64,000 bases of DNA from Taibaiella sp. (GTDB taxonomy: Bacteria; Bacteroidota; Bacteroidia; Chitinophagales; Chitinophagaceae). Made by a program: the position numbers and the translations under genes. Below are positions 49,529 through 58,284 of the stretch, one piece after another (within the stretch, counting starts at the first letter, position 1; every line of letters begins with the position of its first letter). The DNA is taken from the NCBI GenBank assembly GCA_016786705.1, contig JAEUVV010000013.1, forward strand, positions 372,001 through 436,000, in the 5' to 3' direction. The notes under the pieces were generated by a model. The model ran no database searches and was not told the DNA's origin. It worked only from the letters and a program-made list of their open reading frames with translations.

Positions 49529-50443
49529 ATGACAGAGCAGGTTTATATATTATTTTGTGAAAGTCCTTTCCAGGCCAATAAAGTCGACGAAGACTTCGAA
49601 GATGAATTCATTGCCGCTAAAGAAAATGGATTCGGAACATTATTGTTCAACTTTGAAGACCTGGTGAGCCTTGACCGGTCTTCAGTTGCGACAAAAAGGA
49701 TACGGCCAAATGACAAACCGGCAAATGTAATTTACAGAGGTTGGATGCTGACCCCAAAACAATATTCAATACTATATAATGATCTATGGTCAAAAAATTT
49801 CAACCTTATTAACCCGGTTGTAGCATATCAAAATTGTCATTATTTACCGGATAGTTTAAAGTTCATTAAAGATAGAACGCCCAAAACTGTTTTTGAAAAA
49901 TTTGATGACGAGAAGAGCATTGATAAGCTTATTGAAAAATCACAAATCTTTGGACAAAACCCCGTAATCCTGAAAGACTATGTTAAGTCCGAAAAACACG
50001 ATTGGGCCACTGCTTGTTTTGTTGCCGACGCTTCTGATACAAGCAAGCTTAGAAAATCTATAACAAAACTTATTGAGCTTCGGGATAAGTATCTGAATGA
50101 AGGCATTGTAGTAAGAGCATTTGTAGCCCTCAACGACCTGACCATTCATTCAAAGAGCGGCATGCCATTGACGGAAGAATACCGCTTATTTTTTTGCAAC
50201 AAAAAACTTGTGGGTATTTATGATTATTGGGAAGAAGGCGACTACAAGCTTGCCAAGCCCGATACCACTGAATTTGAAGCAATAGCCAGAAGTGTCGAAA
50301 GTAACTTTTTCAGTATGGACATTGCAAGACAAAAAAATGGCGACCTGATCATCATTGAGCTTGGAGACGGGCAGGTTGCCGGGCTTCCGGACAAGACAAG
50401 CAGGAGTGAATTTTATGAGCGGCTACAAATTTGCTGCCGGTAA
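49529..50443 (+). CDS. ATP-grasp domain protein (DUF4343-like)
   Basis: This 304-residue protein has an ATP-grasp arrangement: PVILKDYVKSEKHDWATACF (ATP-binding Lys), GIVVRAFVALNDLTI, EEYRLFFCNKKLVGIYDYW, and the metal-binding end DLIIIELGDGQVAGLP. The N-terminal half carries VIYRGWMLTPKQYSILYNDL, as in the DUF4343 group. ATP-grasp enzymes ligate carboxylates to amines or thiols. The substrate is unknown. Its 3' end runs into a Crp/Fnr gene fragment, suggesting that a rearrangement joined the two. Confidence 0.85.
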   Translation: MTEQVYILFCESPFQANKVDEDFEDEFIAAKENGFGTLLFNFEDLVSLDRSSVATKRIRPNDKPANVIYRGWMLTPKQYSILYNDLWSKNFNLINPVVAYQNCHYLPDSLKFIKDRTPKTVFEKFDDEKSIDKLIEKSQIFGQNPVILKDYVKSEKHDWATACFVADASDTSKLRKSITKLIELRDKYLNEGIVVRAFVALNDLTIHSKSGMPLTEEYRLFFCNKKLVGIYDYWEEGDYKLAKPDTTEFEAIARSVESNFFSMDIARQKNGDLIIIELGDGQVAGLPDKTSRSEFYERLQICCR

Positions 50444-50849
50444 TACAGTTTGCCGGCTTCCTAAACTCCGACTTAACCAGCCCAAATTTGCCATCGAAAC
50501 GTGGTGGCTTACCGACAACTTTGCCTATGAGCACAAAGTCCCTACAGAGTTTTATATACAGGCCGTAGAGCGCTCTGTAATACTTTACATATCACAGGAC
50601 AAACAGGCCCAATTACTAAAGGCATTTCCAGTTATAGAAAGGTACTTCCGATTTGTATACCAGCGCGCCTATGCAGCGGCTCAAAAGCGTATCAAATTCC
50701 TTTTTTCGCTTTTGAAAGAAGCATTTTATTTCCATGCAGTTAAAAATCATCCTGAATTTATTCAACGTGTCCCCCAATATTTAATCGCTTCCTATCTGGG
50801 GTTCACTCCCGAATATTTAAGCGAAATCCGGAAAAGACTTATTTCTTAA
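50415..50849 (+). pseudogene. 5'-truncated Crp/Fnr-family regulator
   Basis: The frame overlaps the end of the ATP-grasp gene, and only from about 50500 does it resemble a Bacteroidota Crp/Fnr regulator. AIETWWLTDNFAYEHKVPTE, FYIQAVERSVILYIS, then the long dimerisation helix and HTH (HPEFIQRVPQYLIASYLGFT, PEYLSEIRKRLIS) are present. The first part of the cyclic-nucleotide-binding barrel is missing. The 5' end appears to have been replaced by the sequence that ends the ATP-grasp gene. The HTH is intact. The usual partner, an AhpD-like gene, follows. Confidence 0.75.
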
Positions 50850-50917
50850 ACCAGTTTAAGTTATTTGGTTGACGGCTTGTCCAATTTTGCATGGAACAAT
50901 TTTAAATAAATCATACA

Positions 50918-51370
50918 ATGCAAAAACGATTGAACATTAAAGAAGTAGCGCCCAATGCGCTAAATGCGATGGTTGCCTTAGAAATCTATCTCTCAAAATG
51001 CTCCCTGTCAAAGTCAAATAAAGAACTTATAAAAATCCGCGCCTCCCAAATCAACGGCTGTGCGTATTGTATCAATATTCACACCCAGGACGCAATCAAA
51101 AACGGGGAAACGAACCAGCGGATTTTCCTGCTGAATGCCTGGCGCGAAGCGCAGGATATTTTTACAGAAGAAGAAAAAATAGTATTGGCAATAACGGAAG
51201 AAATAACATTAATCCATCAAAATGGGTTATCTGATACAACATATTCAAACGCTTTATCATTTTTTAGTGAAGAGCAGATAGCAGATATTATAACGGCCAT
51301 CATCACCATCAATCTCTGGAACAGGGTTGTACTAAGCACGCATCTGCGGATAGGACAAAGCCTGGCATAA
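50918..51370 (+). CDS. Carboxymuconolactone decarboxylase/AhpD-like protein
   Basis: This 150-residue protein contains the AhpD-type redox motif at Cys48 and Cys51 with His55 (NGCAYCINIHTQDAI), preceded by ELIKIRASQI. Family members act as alkylhydroperoxidases or small-molecule decarboxylases. In Bacteroidota such genes often sit beside Crp/Fnr regulators, as here, although this regulator is truncated. A strong hairpin follows the stop codon. Confidence 0.92.
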   Translation: MQKRLNIKEVAPNALNAMVALEIYLSKCSLSKSNKELIKIRASQINGCAYCINIHTQDAIKNGETNQRIFLLNAWREAQDIFTEEEKIVLAITEEITLIHQNGLSDTTYSNALSFFSEEQIADIITAIITINLWNRVVLSTHLRIGQSLA

Positions 51371-51380
51371 GACACTATGA

Positions 51381-51415
51381 TAAACAATCACAGGTTAAAA
51401 ACCTGTGATTGTTTA
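51381..51415 (+). terminator. Strong hairpin, probable terminator
   Basis: A perfect 15-bp inverted repeat (51381-51395 with 51401-51415, AATCACAGGT core) has a 5-nt loop. The T-tract is poor (TGTTTACATAA), so termination is likely but not certain. Confidence 0.65.
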
Positions 51416-51607
51416 CATAAAAGATATTGTTATAACCGGTGCCTGGATAAGCACATGCGGCAGGCAACGAAGCCGAAACTATCAGTACCAGATAATCGAA
51501 TGTGGAGCCAAACAACCGCCTTTCACTTTTGACTACAACAACAGTCGTTTTGGATAAACCCGGCATTTATACTTGTGCCATCTTTGCCCTAACAAAATAA
51601 GCTATAA

Positions 51608-52534
51608 ATGGAACAAGTAATCAAGAACTGGACCGCGGCGCAAATCCCGCAAAGAAAAGACGGCCTGGCCGTAATCACCGGCAGTACAGAAGGTATAGGT
51701 TACGAAGCGGCCCTGGCCCTGGCTGCCGCCGGCTGGCAGGTCATCATCATGGGCCGTAATGCGCAAAAAGGAGCGGCTGCGATAGCCCGCCTGCTGCAAG
51801 CCAAGCCGCAGGCAAAGGTACGCTTTGAGCCAATTGACCTGGCCGATCTATCCTCCATCCGGTCCTTTGCTGCCAGGATGAACGCGAAGGGCGAAGCCAT
51901 TAATCTACTCATCAATAATGCCGGCGTGATGACCCCACCCAACCGGCTGGAAACGGCAGATGGCCTCGAGCTGCAATTCGGCACCAATCATATCGGTCAT
52001 TTTGCCCTGACCGCTCAACTGCTCCCCCTGCTGCGCAAAGCAGGAGCTGCCCGTGTAGTAACAGTTTCCAGCGTGGCCAACCGTGCCGGCGCCATTAATT
52101 TTGAGGACCTGCAGTCCACCGCTGCCTATGTGCCCATGAAAGCCTACAGCCAGGCCAAGCTCGCCAACCTCATGTTTGCTTTAGAACTGCAAAGGCAAAG
52201 CGACCGGCACGGCTGGAGCATTACCAGCATCGCTGCCCACCCGGGAGTATCGCGCACCAACCTGTTGATCTCCGGGGCCGGGAAATGGAGTGGCGCGGGC
52301 ATGGCCAGGCGATTTCTTCCCTTCCTGTTCCAGCCCTCTGCGCAGGGTGCCTTACCCACCCTATACGCAGCCACGGCTCCCGGGCTTAAAGGTGGCATGT
52401 ATTACGGCCCTGACAAATTGGGCGAAACCCGCGGGTACCCCGCTATAGCAAAAATACCGGCACAAGCCCTGGATGAAGCTGTTGCATTGAGATTATGGGA
52501 AGTGTCTGCAACCTTAGCGCAGGTTACATTTTAG
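51608..52534 (+). CDS. SDR family oxidoreductase, retinol-dehydrogenase-like
   Basis: This 308-residue protein has TGSTEGIG at 24-31, the LLINNAGVMTPP motif, catalytic Ser in VTVSSVANRAG, and YSQAK near 179-183. Its length and the C-terminal part (HPGVSRTNLL, GGMYYGPDKLGETRG) fit the WW-oxidoreductase/retinol-dehydrogenase-like SDR group. Arg/Asn-rich GRNAQKG after strand 2 suggests NADP(H). It is the first gene of a unit with a small membrane protein and an AraC regulator. Confidence 0.92.
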   Translation: MEQVIKNWTAAQIPQRKDGLAVITGSTEGIGYEAALALAAAGWQVIIMGRNAQKGAAAIARLLQAKPQAKVRFEPIDLADLSSIRSFAARMNAKGEAINLLINNAGVMTPPNRLETADGLELQFGTNHIGHFALTAQLLPLLRKAGAARVVTVSSVANRAGAINFEDLQSTAAYVPMKAYSQAKLANLMFALELQRQSDRHGWSITSIAAHPGVSRTNLLISGAGKWSGAGMARRFLPFLFQPSAQGALPTLYAATAPGLKGGMYYGPDKLGETRGYPAIAKIPAQALDEAVALRLWEVSATLAQVTF

Positions 52535-52581
52535 TCCTGCTTTATAAACAACTGCTTGCCCCCAAACTTAAAATAGTAACA

Positions 52582-52938
52582 ATGGCTAAAAGTATCATTT
52601 CCCTCCTGCTGCTGCTGGTATCGGTTTACCTGGCCTTCAGGCATGGATGGGACACCTTTAATTACAAAAAGCACCCCGAATCACTGAAGCTGATGAACGA
52701 GCTGGGCATTACCGAAACGATGATTCCCTTTTTTGGCGCATTAACGCTGCTGACAGGCGTGCTGCTGCTTATTCCCAAAACTTTCTTCCTGGGCAATGTG
52801 CTCAATGCGCTCTCTATAGTAATCATTATGGCTTTGGCTTTAAACGCGGGAAATTATAAAATGGCTTTGATAGAAATCCCGTTTTTATTGATGCCCCTAC
52901 TCCTGATCTGGCTAAAATATCCGTTTATTAATCATTAA
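52582..52938 (+). CDS. Small DoxX-like membrane protein
   Basis: From ATG at 52582 the protein is 118 residues with about four hydrophobic segments (SIISLLLLLVSVYLAF, MIPFFGALTLLTGVLLLIP, VLNALSIVIIMALALNAG, IEIPFLLMPLLLIWLKY). The longer frame from 52495 would overlap the SDR gene and is rejected. The pattern GALTLLTGVLLLIPKTFFLG recalls DoxX-like proteins, but the call is tentative. It lies between the SDR and AraC genes, 9 bp before the latter. Confidence 0.78.
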   Translation: MAKSIISLLLLLVSVYLAFRHGWDTFNYKKHPESLKLMNELGITETMIPFFGALTLLTGVLLLIPKTFFLGNVLNALSIVIIMALALNAGNYKMALIEIPFLLMPLLLIWLKYPFINH

Positions 52939-52947
52939 ATTTACAGT

Positions 52948-53850
52948 ATGGAAAAGCCGATCAGAATAAAAACCATTTCCGAATTGCACCAGTTAATGGG
53001 CCTGCCTAAACCGCATCACCCCTTGATTGAGCTCATAGATCTCTCCCAGCAAAAAAAGGAGACCGGGATAGCCGCCGTGATCTTTGACCTGTACGTGATC
53101 ACTTTAAAGAGAGGCTGCAATAAACTATTTTACGGCCAGCAGCAATATGATTTTGATGAAGGCGTTATGGCCTTTCTCGCACCGGGGCAGATACTACGGG
53201 GTGAAGACCGTAACATTCCGCAAAACATAGAAGGCTGGATGCTTTTTATCCACCCCGACTTTCTATGGCATACCGCTTTGGCTAAGAAAATAAAACAGTA
53301 CGATTTTTTTGACTACACTACCCATGAAGCCTTGTTTTTATCGGACAAGGAAGAAACCACCATTAATGGCATCGTAGAAAATATCAAAAACGAATACCAG
53401 TCAAACCTCGACCGGTTCAGCCAGGACATTATCATTGCGCACCTGGAAACCTTATTGAATTACTCGGAGCGTTTTTACCAGCGGCAATTCATCACCCGCA
53501 AAAAAACGAACCATCAAATCCTCAGCCGCCTGGATCAGTTACTTAGCGACTATTTCAACAGTAAGGACCTGGCTGTAAAGGGATTACCGACGGTTCAATA
53601 CATTTCGGAGCACTTAAATGTTTCGCCCACCTATTTGCGCAGCTTGCTCAAAACATTGACCGGGCTCAACACGCAACAGCACATCCACGAGAAACTGATT
53701 GAAAAGGCAAAGGAAAAATTGTCGGCCACCGATCTAACGGTCAGTGAAATTGCTTATGAATTAGGCTTTGAGCATATGCAGTCATTCAGCAAGTTGTTTA
53801 AAACCAAAACAAATGTTTCGCCTTTGGCCTTCCGCCAATCCTTTCAATAA
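52948..53850 (+). CDS. AraC-family transcriptional regulator
   Basis: This 300-residue protein has an N-terminal cupin-type sensor (GVMAFLAPGQILRG, GWMLFIHPDFLWH) and a C-terminal AraC HTH pair: VQYISEHLNVSPTYLRSLLK, LTVSEIAYELGFEHMQSFSK and KTKTNVSPLAFRQSF. Regulators of this type often control an adjacent SDR or aldo-keto reductase gene. The 9-bp gap to the membrane protein suggests the three genes are co-transcribed. Confidence 0.93.
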   Translation: MEKPIRIKTISELHQLMGLPKPHHPLIELIDLSQQKKETGIAAVIFDLYVITLKRGCNKLFYGQQQYDFDEGVMAFLAPGQILRGEDRNIPQNIEGWMLFIHPDFLWHTALAKKIKQYDFFDYTTHEALFLSDKEETTINGIVENIKNEYQSNLDRFSQDIIIAHLETLLNYSERFYQRQFITRKKTNHQILSRLDQLLSDYFNSKDLAVKGLPTVQYISEHLNVSPTYLRSLLKTLTGLNTQQHIHEKLIEKAKEKLSATDLTVSEIAYELGFEHMQSFSKLFKTKTNVSPLAFRQSFQ

Positions 53851-53980
53851 ACGAAAACCGAAGATAAAAACACCTATAGATATATTAACTGCAGCCTGGC
53901 AAGAGCAAAAACTCAATCCAAAGGTAATGCTTCCATTGCATTTTGGGGTAAAAGGGAATTTCTAAATCATTAGTGGTAAC

Positions 53981-54607
53981 ATGAGAACAACATCAAACAA
54001 AATGCTTGAAACACCGCCGACCATAAGGCTGCCTAGACCTGACGAACTTCCCGACAATCCCGAAGTATTTGAGCAATTGAAAGAACGGGAACGTGCGAAT
54101 ATTGTTGAAGGCTATAAACTTATTAACAACACAACGCACAACCTCCCATTTAAATTCTATGTTGAAATCAACATTGACAATTCAAGACTTTGGGAATTAT
54201 TTAAAGCACTTGCCGGTCAGCTACCCGAAACTTTATGCTGCATTTACAACTTGTATGAGGGAGAAGCCATATTTAGTGATTATAAAGACAAGAATACTAT
54301 ACTAAAAAGGCTTGAGACTTATAAAACCGAGTTGACCCAGGACTGTAACTTAGAGTTTGGACTTATATACCATACGGACGACAAACTGGAAGAAGTTTTT
54401 GTTGCTGACGCTAAATTTTTAAAAATTTGGGGCAACAACGAAATTGAATTTAGACAATTAATGAAAGAGTTCAGGCTTAATGAAATTGCAGACCTTAATT
54501 TCATTGATGAATTCCCTAAAGTAGTTGAACCGTTGACGATGTTTAATGAAAACGCGAAAAGGACTGAAACAATAATAGAAGAACTTAATGACTTTTTTAA
54601 CCCATAA
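53981..54607 (+). CDS. Hypothetical soluble protein
   Basis: This 208-residue protein has no signal peptide and an AT-rich codon use. It starts with a Pro-rich segment (PPTIRLPRPDELPDN) and contains alternating strands and helices (FKFYVEINIDNSRLWELFKA, LEFGLIYHTDDKLEEVFVAD), ending in an acidic helix. The alternation resembles small contact-toxin immunity or SMI1-type proteins, but no family can be named. A start at Met8 (54002) is equally possible. Half-sites of the palindromic elements lie just downstream. Confidence 0.6.
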   Translation: MRTTSNKMLETPPTIRLPRPDELPDNPEVFEQLKERERANIVEGYKLINNTTHNLPFKFYVEINIDNSRLWELFKALAGQLPETLCCIYNLYEGEAIFSDYKDKNTILKRLETYKTELTQDCNLEFGLIYHTDDKLEEVFVADAKFLKIWGNNEIEFRQLMKEFRLNEIADLNFIDEFPKVVEPLTMFNENAKRTETIIEELNDFFNP

Positions 54608-54885
54608 AAAAGGTCTGTAAATTATTGCAGCTTAACAGCGGCAGGTAATAAAGGCGACAGCTAACAGCAATTTTCCGATTCAGATTGAGTAAGAGGAAGT
54701 ATTGGATTGACTGGGTCGTAGTGTATGGCAACAGGAATATTTACCAGGCACAAGTCAAACCAGGCTGGATATATCCGGCATGAACAAATGCACTTATATA
54801 CTCCGGGTGACGAATAATAAGCAGCAGGGTATGGTATACCGCAAAATATTGCTTCAATAACAGCTCAACACCTCTATAATCAAGC
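54608..54885. other. Intergenic remnant of a cassette element
   Basis: CTTAACAGCGGCAGG (54631-54645) and GCTAACAGC (54660-54668) repeat the opening motif of the island elements, but no matching right arm is visible. No gene is supported in the rest of the stretch. Confidence 0.4.
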
Positions 54886-54926
54886 AGCCGCAGCCATTCT
54901 TTACCGGATAAGCTGTGGCTTTTTTA
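54886..54926 (+). terminator. Probable Rho-independent terminator
   Basis: AGCCGCAGC pairs with GCTGTGGCT (one G-U pair) across a 17-nt loop, and a seven-T run follows. It lies 280 bp after the gene at 53981 and 30 bp before the convergent gene end at 54956. Confidence 0.65.
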
Positions 54927-54955
54927 CTTTTGAATTGAAGAGGCTCATAAAGAAG

Positions 54956-55393
54956 CTAAACCCGCATATGGTCTGCCTGCCAGCTCTTAATGCGCTGCTT
55001 TATTGCGTCGCCCGTTAAGTTATGCTGCAGAGCCTGTTGCAGCAGCTCTTTAAACTCCTTATCATCCGCGAACCGCAGGGCAGCGATCTGGCCAAACGAT
55101 AATTTACTTTCAACATCACCACTGCTCTTACCGTATAACTCAAAGTAGCGTAAGCGGAACTCGAGCCGCACAATCCGGTTCTGGTTGCCCAATGCATAAT
55201 GCTGCCGGAGCATTAAGGCAAGGTACAGGATACAAAAAGAAAGCAGGCTAAACAGCAGCCATTCAATTCTTTTATCTTCGTTTTTATAAGCATTGACCAA
55301 GCCCCAGACCATCATAAAACCGGTCAAAGGCAGGAATATAAAATGGTGGGGAGCATAATACCGGGCATGATTTTTATAATTTTGCTGGCTCAT
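54956..55393 (-). CDS. DUF6526-like two-helix membrane protein
   Basis: This 145-residue protein begins QNYKNHARYYAPHHFIFLPL, the signature of this small Bacteroidota membrane family. Two transmembrane helices (about residues 15-35 and 44-64) are followed by a soluble C-terminal helix domain (IVRLEFRLRYFELYG, QIAALRFADDKEFKEL, AIKQRIKSWQADHMRV). The function is unknown. The C-terminal region probably faces the cytoplasm. Confidence 0.82.
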   Translation of the reverse strand: MSQQNYKNHARYYAPHHFIFLPLTGFMMVWGLVNAYKNEDKRIEWLLFSLLSFCILYLALMLRQHYALGNQNRIVRLEFRLRYFELYGKSSGDVESKLSFGQIAALRFADDKEFKELLQQALQHNLTGDAIKQRIKSWQADHMRV

Positions 55394-55579
55394 AGTAAAA
55401 TGTTTAAGTTTTGAAGCAGAATGCTTCTGTAATATGCACTATTTCAGACATAACATTATGTTATATTTTGGAGAGCATGTTCAAAAATTATTAGCACACC
55501 TGTTATATCCAGTGCTCCGGAAAGTTTGTTTGCTGCAATCGTTAAGTCCGGAAAAGGATAACGCCGGCACCGGATAGCC

Positions 55580-56032
55580 TTATTCTTTATGGTATTGGGT
55601 GTAATAGTCAAACTCAGGCAGCCGTTTACCGCACCAGGGGCAATAGTTAATCGGTACAAAAAACTGCTGTGAAGAGTGCTGAATACCAAAGCTTTTAAAG
55701 TCTTCCCAATAGAGCACAAATTTTTCCGCGCTTGGTCTTTCCTTTTGCTGCGCTTTTTGCGTCACATCTTCCAGGTGCCATGCGGCAAACTCGATACAGC
55801 AGAGCTCCCGGGCATCCCGGTTAAGGTCTTTAAACCGCTGTCTTATATACCAGCTCCTGCATTCCGGATCATTAAGAAAGGCCATAGCAAACTCAAAGGA
55901 AGCCTTGGTCGTGAGCTCCGAGATGGACAGCCGGGAGTATAATAAATATTGTCTGATAAAGTCTTTTAATTCCATTTGCCGGGAGTTGATGTGCTGTATT
56001 CGGTCTGACAAATAAACAATAAATTTTTTCAC
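55580..56032 (-). CDS. Hypothetical protein with C-terminal CPWCG motif
   Basis: This 150-residue protein starts at a GTG with an AGGGG-like sequence 7 nt upstream. An ATG at 55975 would give a 131-residue form. It is mostly helical (ELKDFIRQYLLYSRLSISEL, WYIRQRFKDLNRDARELC). NYCPWCGKRLP near the C-terminus looks like half of a zinc ribbon, and Cys in ELCCIEFAAWHLEDV could complete a site. Family unknown to me. It is separated from the DUF6526-like gene by about 185 bp. Confidence 0.62.
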   Translation of the reverse strand: MKKFIVYLSDRIQHINSRQMELKDFIRQYLLYSRLSISELTTKASFEFAMAFLNDPECRSWYIRQRFKDLNRDARELCCIEFAAWHLEDVTQKAQQKERPSAEKFVLYWEDFKSFGIQHSSQQFFVPINYCPWCGKRLPEFDYYTQYHKE

Positions 56033-56402
56033 TTTTTACCCCTGTTCATATTATTACAGATTTGACCCGGGTATTTTTTATCGGTTCTTATTGCGCTTGA
56101 TTGCTGGCAACAGGCTTAATTCAAGTTCTTTTGTTTTTCTCAAAATTAGGATGGATTTATTTGCAAAGACCAGAAAGGTTTGAATATCAATTATTTATTA
56201 TTATATTTAAACTTGTTTTTCATCTGTTTAACTACCTGACAGGAGGCAGGTACCTTATTGTAAAAGTACAATCTATCCCTTAATGCTCACCCTGGAAAAA
56301 AATGAATCCGAACTGTCCTCTTGTAAGATCTTCCTGTTTTATAAGCCCGGACAGATATGTATTAATACCTATTAAGTATTCATTTTTAAAAGTTTATTTA
56401 TT
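56033..56402. other. Intergenic region, no supported gene
   Basis: About 370 bp, AT-rich. A 60-codon frame at 56101-56283 is hydrophobic by composition but shows no start context or family pattern. The promoter of the T9SS gene at 56403 should be at the right end. Confidence 0.35.
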
Positions 56403-58106
56403 ATGATTCTATCTTTCAAAAAATTATTGACCGCATTATGCTTGCTGGTCGCTGCTGCTATCCCTGTTACCGCGCAGGTCTTTACTTCGCCCACCGCTTA
56501 TGCCTTTCCCTATGGCGACCCGGCTGTAGGCATTGACCCGAAAGTAACCTCGAATTATTCGAAAAGAGACCTCAATACCAATTTCGGCCTGACCGATATG
56601 TACCTGTCTGCCTGGGGCGCTAATGACCCGGGTAGCCCGGCTGAAGTTATTTACATGTTTAGCGTACCCTCTGACCCCACGAACATGATCGCGCAGGGAC
56701 CTATTCCTTATCATGGCGTTGCCGACCTGGGAGTAGGGATGATTCTTGACGCCACTATTGGGGAATATGTCGTATTGGTCTGCTATTTTGATTACCTGGG
56801 TACCCATAGCGCTACCGGGCAACCCGGCCATATTCTTGACATGTATACCATAAACGGGCCAGCCAGCTCGCCGCTTGTCTTCTACAACCAGATACAGTTA
56901 ACCTTTACCTCTGAGTATGGCCGCATCCGTATGGACAGTCATATAGAATACGCGGCAGCTATCGTATGGCAACACCCGGGCGTAGGTATTGAAACTATGG
57001 TATCCAACAATGGTAACTGGAGCGGGATAACCACCCTGGCAGGTACCGAGCCTGAAATGGGGCCTGATGTAGCTTTTAGCCACGCAAGTAATCTTGACGT
57101 CAATTTTGTCTACCAGGAGCCGGGTGCAGGAACGATTACAAAATCATTCCTGGACTGGGGCACTTTACTGTCTGTTCCTTTCGGCAGTACAGTGATTATG
57201 CCCCCTAACATCCAGGATGTAGATGGCGGGATGCCGTTCCCTATATCTGAGCTGGTACTGGACTGCCCCGATCATTATGATGTCGATAACTGGGCCTATA
57301 CCTATACCGATGGACTTAATGTATATGTACGCCATATAGACCATCATAGCAGCGGGATGCCTGTGACTACCATAGTTAATGACGGCTCTTTAGGCAATTT
57401 TCCACTCACCAATTATCAGGTTGCCTTCAACCCCACCCTCCATTACGGCGACCGTGCGATAACCGGTGGTGGCGGAGAGATCACGGTCGGATGGAATAGC
57501 TCCTATGGCCCTACCACTCATGCGGAATCACGTTATGTGGCTATAGAAATGTTTGAGAATGGCGGTGGTTTACATAGCCTTCCGGATTATATGGAGTTAC
57601 CTAACGGACAGTTGGGCGGTCACTTCAACCCGGCAATCTCCTTCAGCAAGATGAGCGATCTTCAGCATCCCGGTGCGCCAGCTTTTTTATACGCTACCTA
57701 TATTACGCAACCCACTTTTACTTCCGGGTTTACCAGTTTTGAATTGCAGCATGCCTTCCACAAATGGACCAATCCGGTATTCAAAGGTATAAAGCCAGCC
57801 ATGCTACACCCGGAATGTGGCAATTCTACCCATAAAGAACAAAGCGGTCTTGTCCAGTCAATTGCAAGGCCTAACCCGTTCGGCCATTCATTGATCAACT
57901 CGGTAAACCTTAAAGAGAATGCCCGGGTGGAACTGGTACTGATCGATATGGCAGGCCGTGTCGTGGCCAAAAAGGAAGCTAACCTGCACGCAGGCAATCA
58001 TCAGGTAGTGATGAACGACCTGGGACAGTTAGCGCCCGGAACATACGTGCTCAGTACGACCATTAATGGTAAAAAAACTGCTGCGCAGTTGTTGAGTAAA
58101 CAATAA
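56403..58106 (+). CDS. Secreted protein with T9SS sorting domain
   Basis: This 567-residue protein has a signal peptide (about residues 1-24, ending PVTAQ). A large region of regular beta strands follows, with repeated units such as YMFSVPSDPTNMIAQG, RIRMDSHIEYAAAIVWQHPG and DVAFSHASNLDVNFVYQEPG. It resembles a propeller built from repeated observation-type blades. The sorting domain (about 485-567) contains SIARPNPFGHSL, VELVLIDMAGRVVAKKEANL and LAPGTYVLSTTI, ending AQLLSKQ. The function is unknown. A good terminator follows. Confidence 0.87.
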   Translation: MILSFKKLLTALCLLVAAAIPVTAQVFTSPTAYAFPYGDPAVGIDPKVTSNYSKRDLNTNFGLTDMYLSAWGANDPGSPAEVIYMFSVPSDPTNMIAQGPIPYHGVADLGVGMILDATIGEYVVLVCYFDYLGTHSATGQPGHILDMYTINGPASSPLVFYNQIQLTFTSEYGRIRMDSHIEYAAAIVWQHPGVGIETMVSNNGNWSGITTLAGTEPEMGPDVAFSHASNLDVNFVYQEPGAGTITKSFLDWGTLLSVPFGSTVIMPPNIQDVDGGMPFPISELVLDCPDHYDVDNWAYTYTDGLNVYVRHIDHHSSGMPVTTIVNDGSLGNFPLTNYQVAFNPTLHYGDRAITGGGGEITVGWNSSYGPTTHAESRYVAIEMFENGGGLHSLPDYMELPNGQLGGHFNPAISFSKMSDLQHPGAPAFLYATYITQPTFTSGFTSFELQHAFHKWTNPVFKGIKPAMLHPECGNSTHKEQSGLVQSIARPNPFGHSLINSVNLKENARVELVLIDMAGRVVAKKEANLHAGNHQVVMNDLGQLAPGTYVLSTTINGKKTAAQLLSKQ

Positions 58107-58157
58107 AATCTTTTTAGCTGAACCCAAAATAAAGATTTTATTTTTACAGAATAGGAG

Positions 58158-58195
58158 GCGCCGTTTTTTTAAGACGGCGCTTCTCTTTTTTAACT
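58158..58195 (+). terminator. Rho-independent terminator
   Basis: GCGCCGT (58158-58164) pairs with ACGGCGC (58174-58180), then TTCTCTTTTTTAA follows. It lies 51 bp after the T9SS gene. Confidence 0.82.
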
Positions 58196-58284
58196 TTTTA
58201 GAGCATTATTGCTTATGTATTTTAGCTGTTTGTCCGGGTATCGGGCCTTGCCTTATGTCCTATTAAAAAGTAGCCTGTCGCAGC

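Noticed and set aside
50355..50849. Intact 164-residue Crp/Fnr gene starting at 50355
   Set aside because: The first 30-50 residues overlap the ATP-grasp gene and do not resemble the family. The nucleotide-binding barrel is incomplete.
39860..50900. CRISPR array in the island
   Set aside because: The repeated elements are long, diverged palindromes at gene borders, with no short identical repeats and regular spacers, and no cas genes are present.
56101..56283. 60-residue hydrophobic ORF
   Set aside because: It lies in an AT-rich gap, where hydrophobic codons arise by chance. It has no promoter or start context and no recognisable family.
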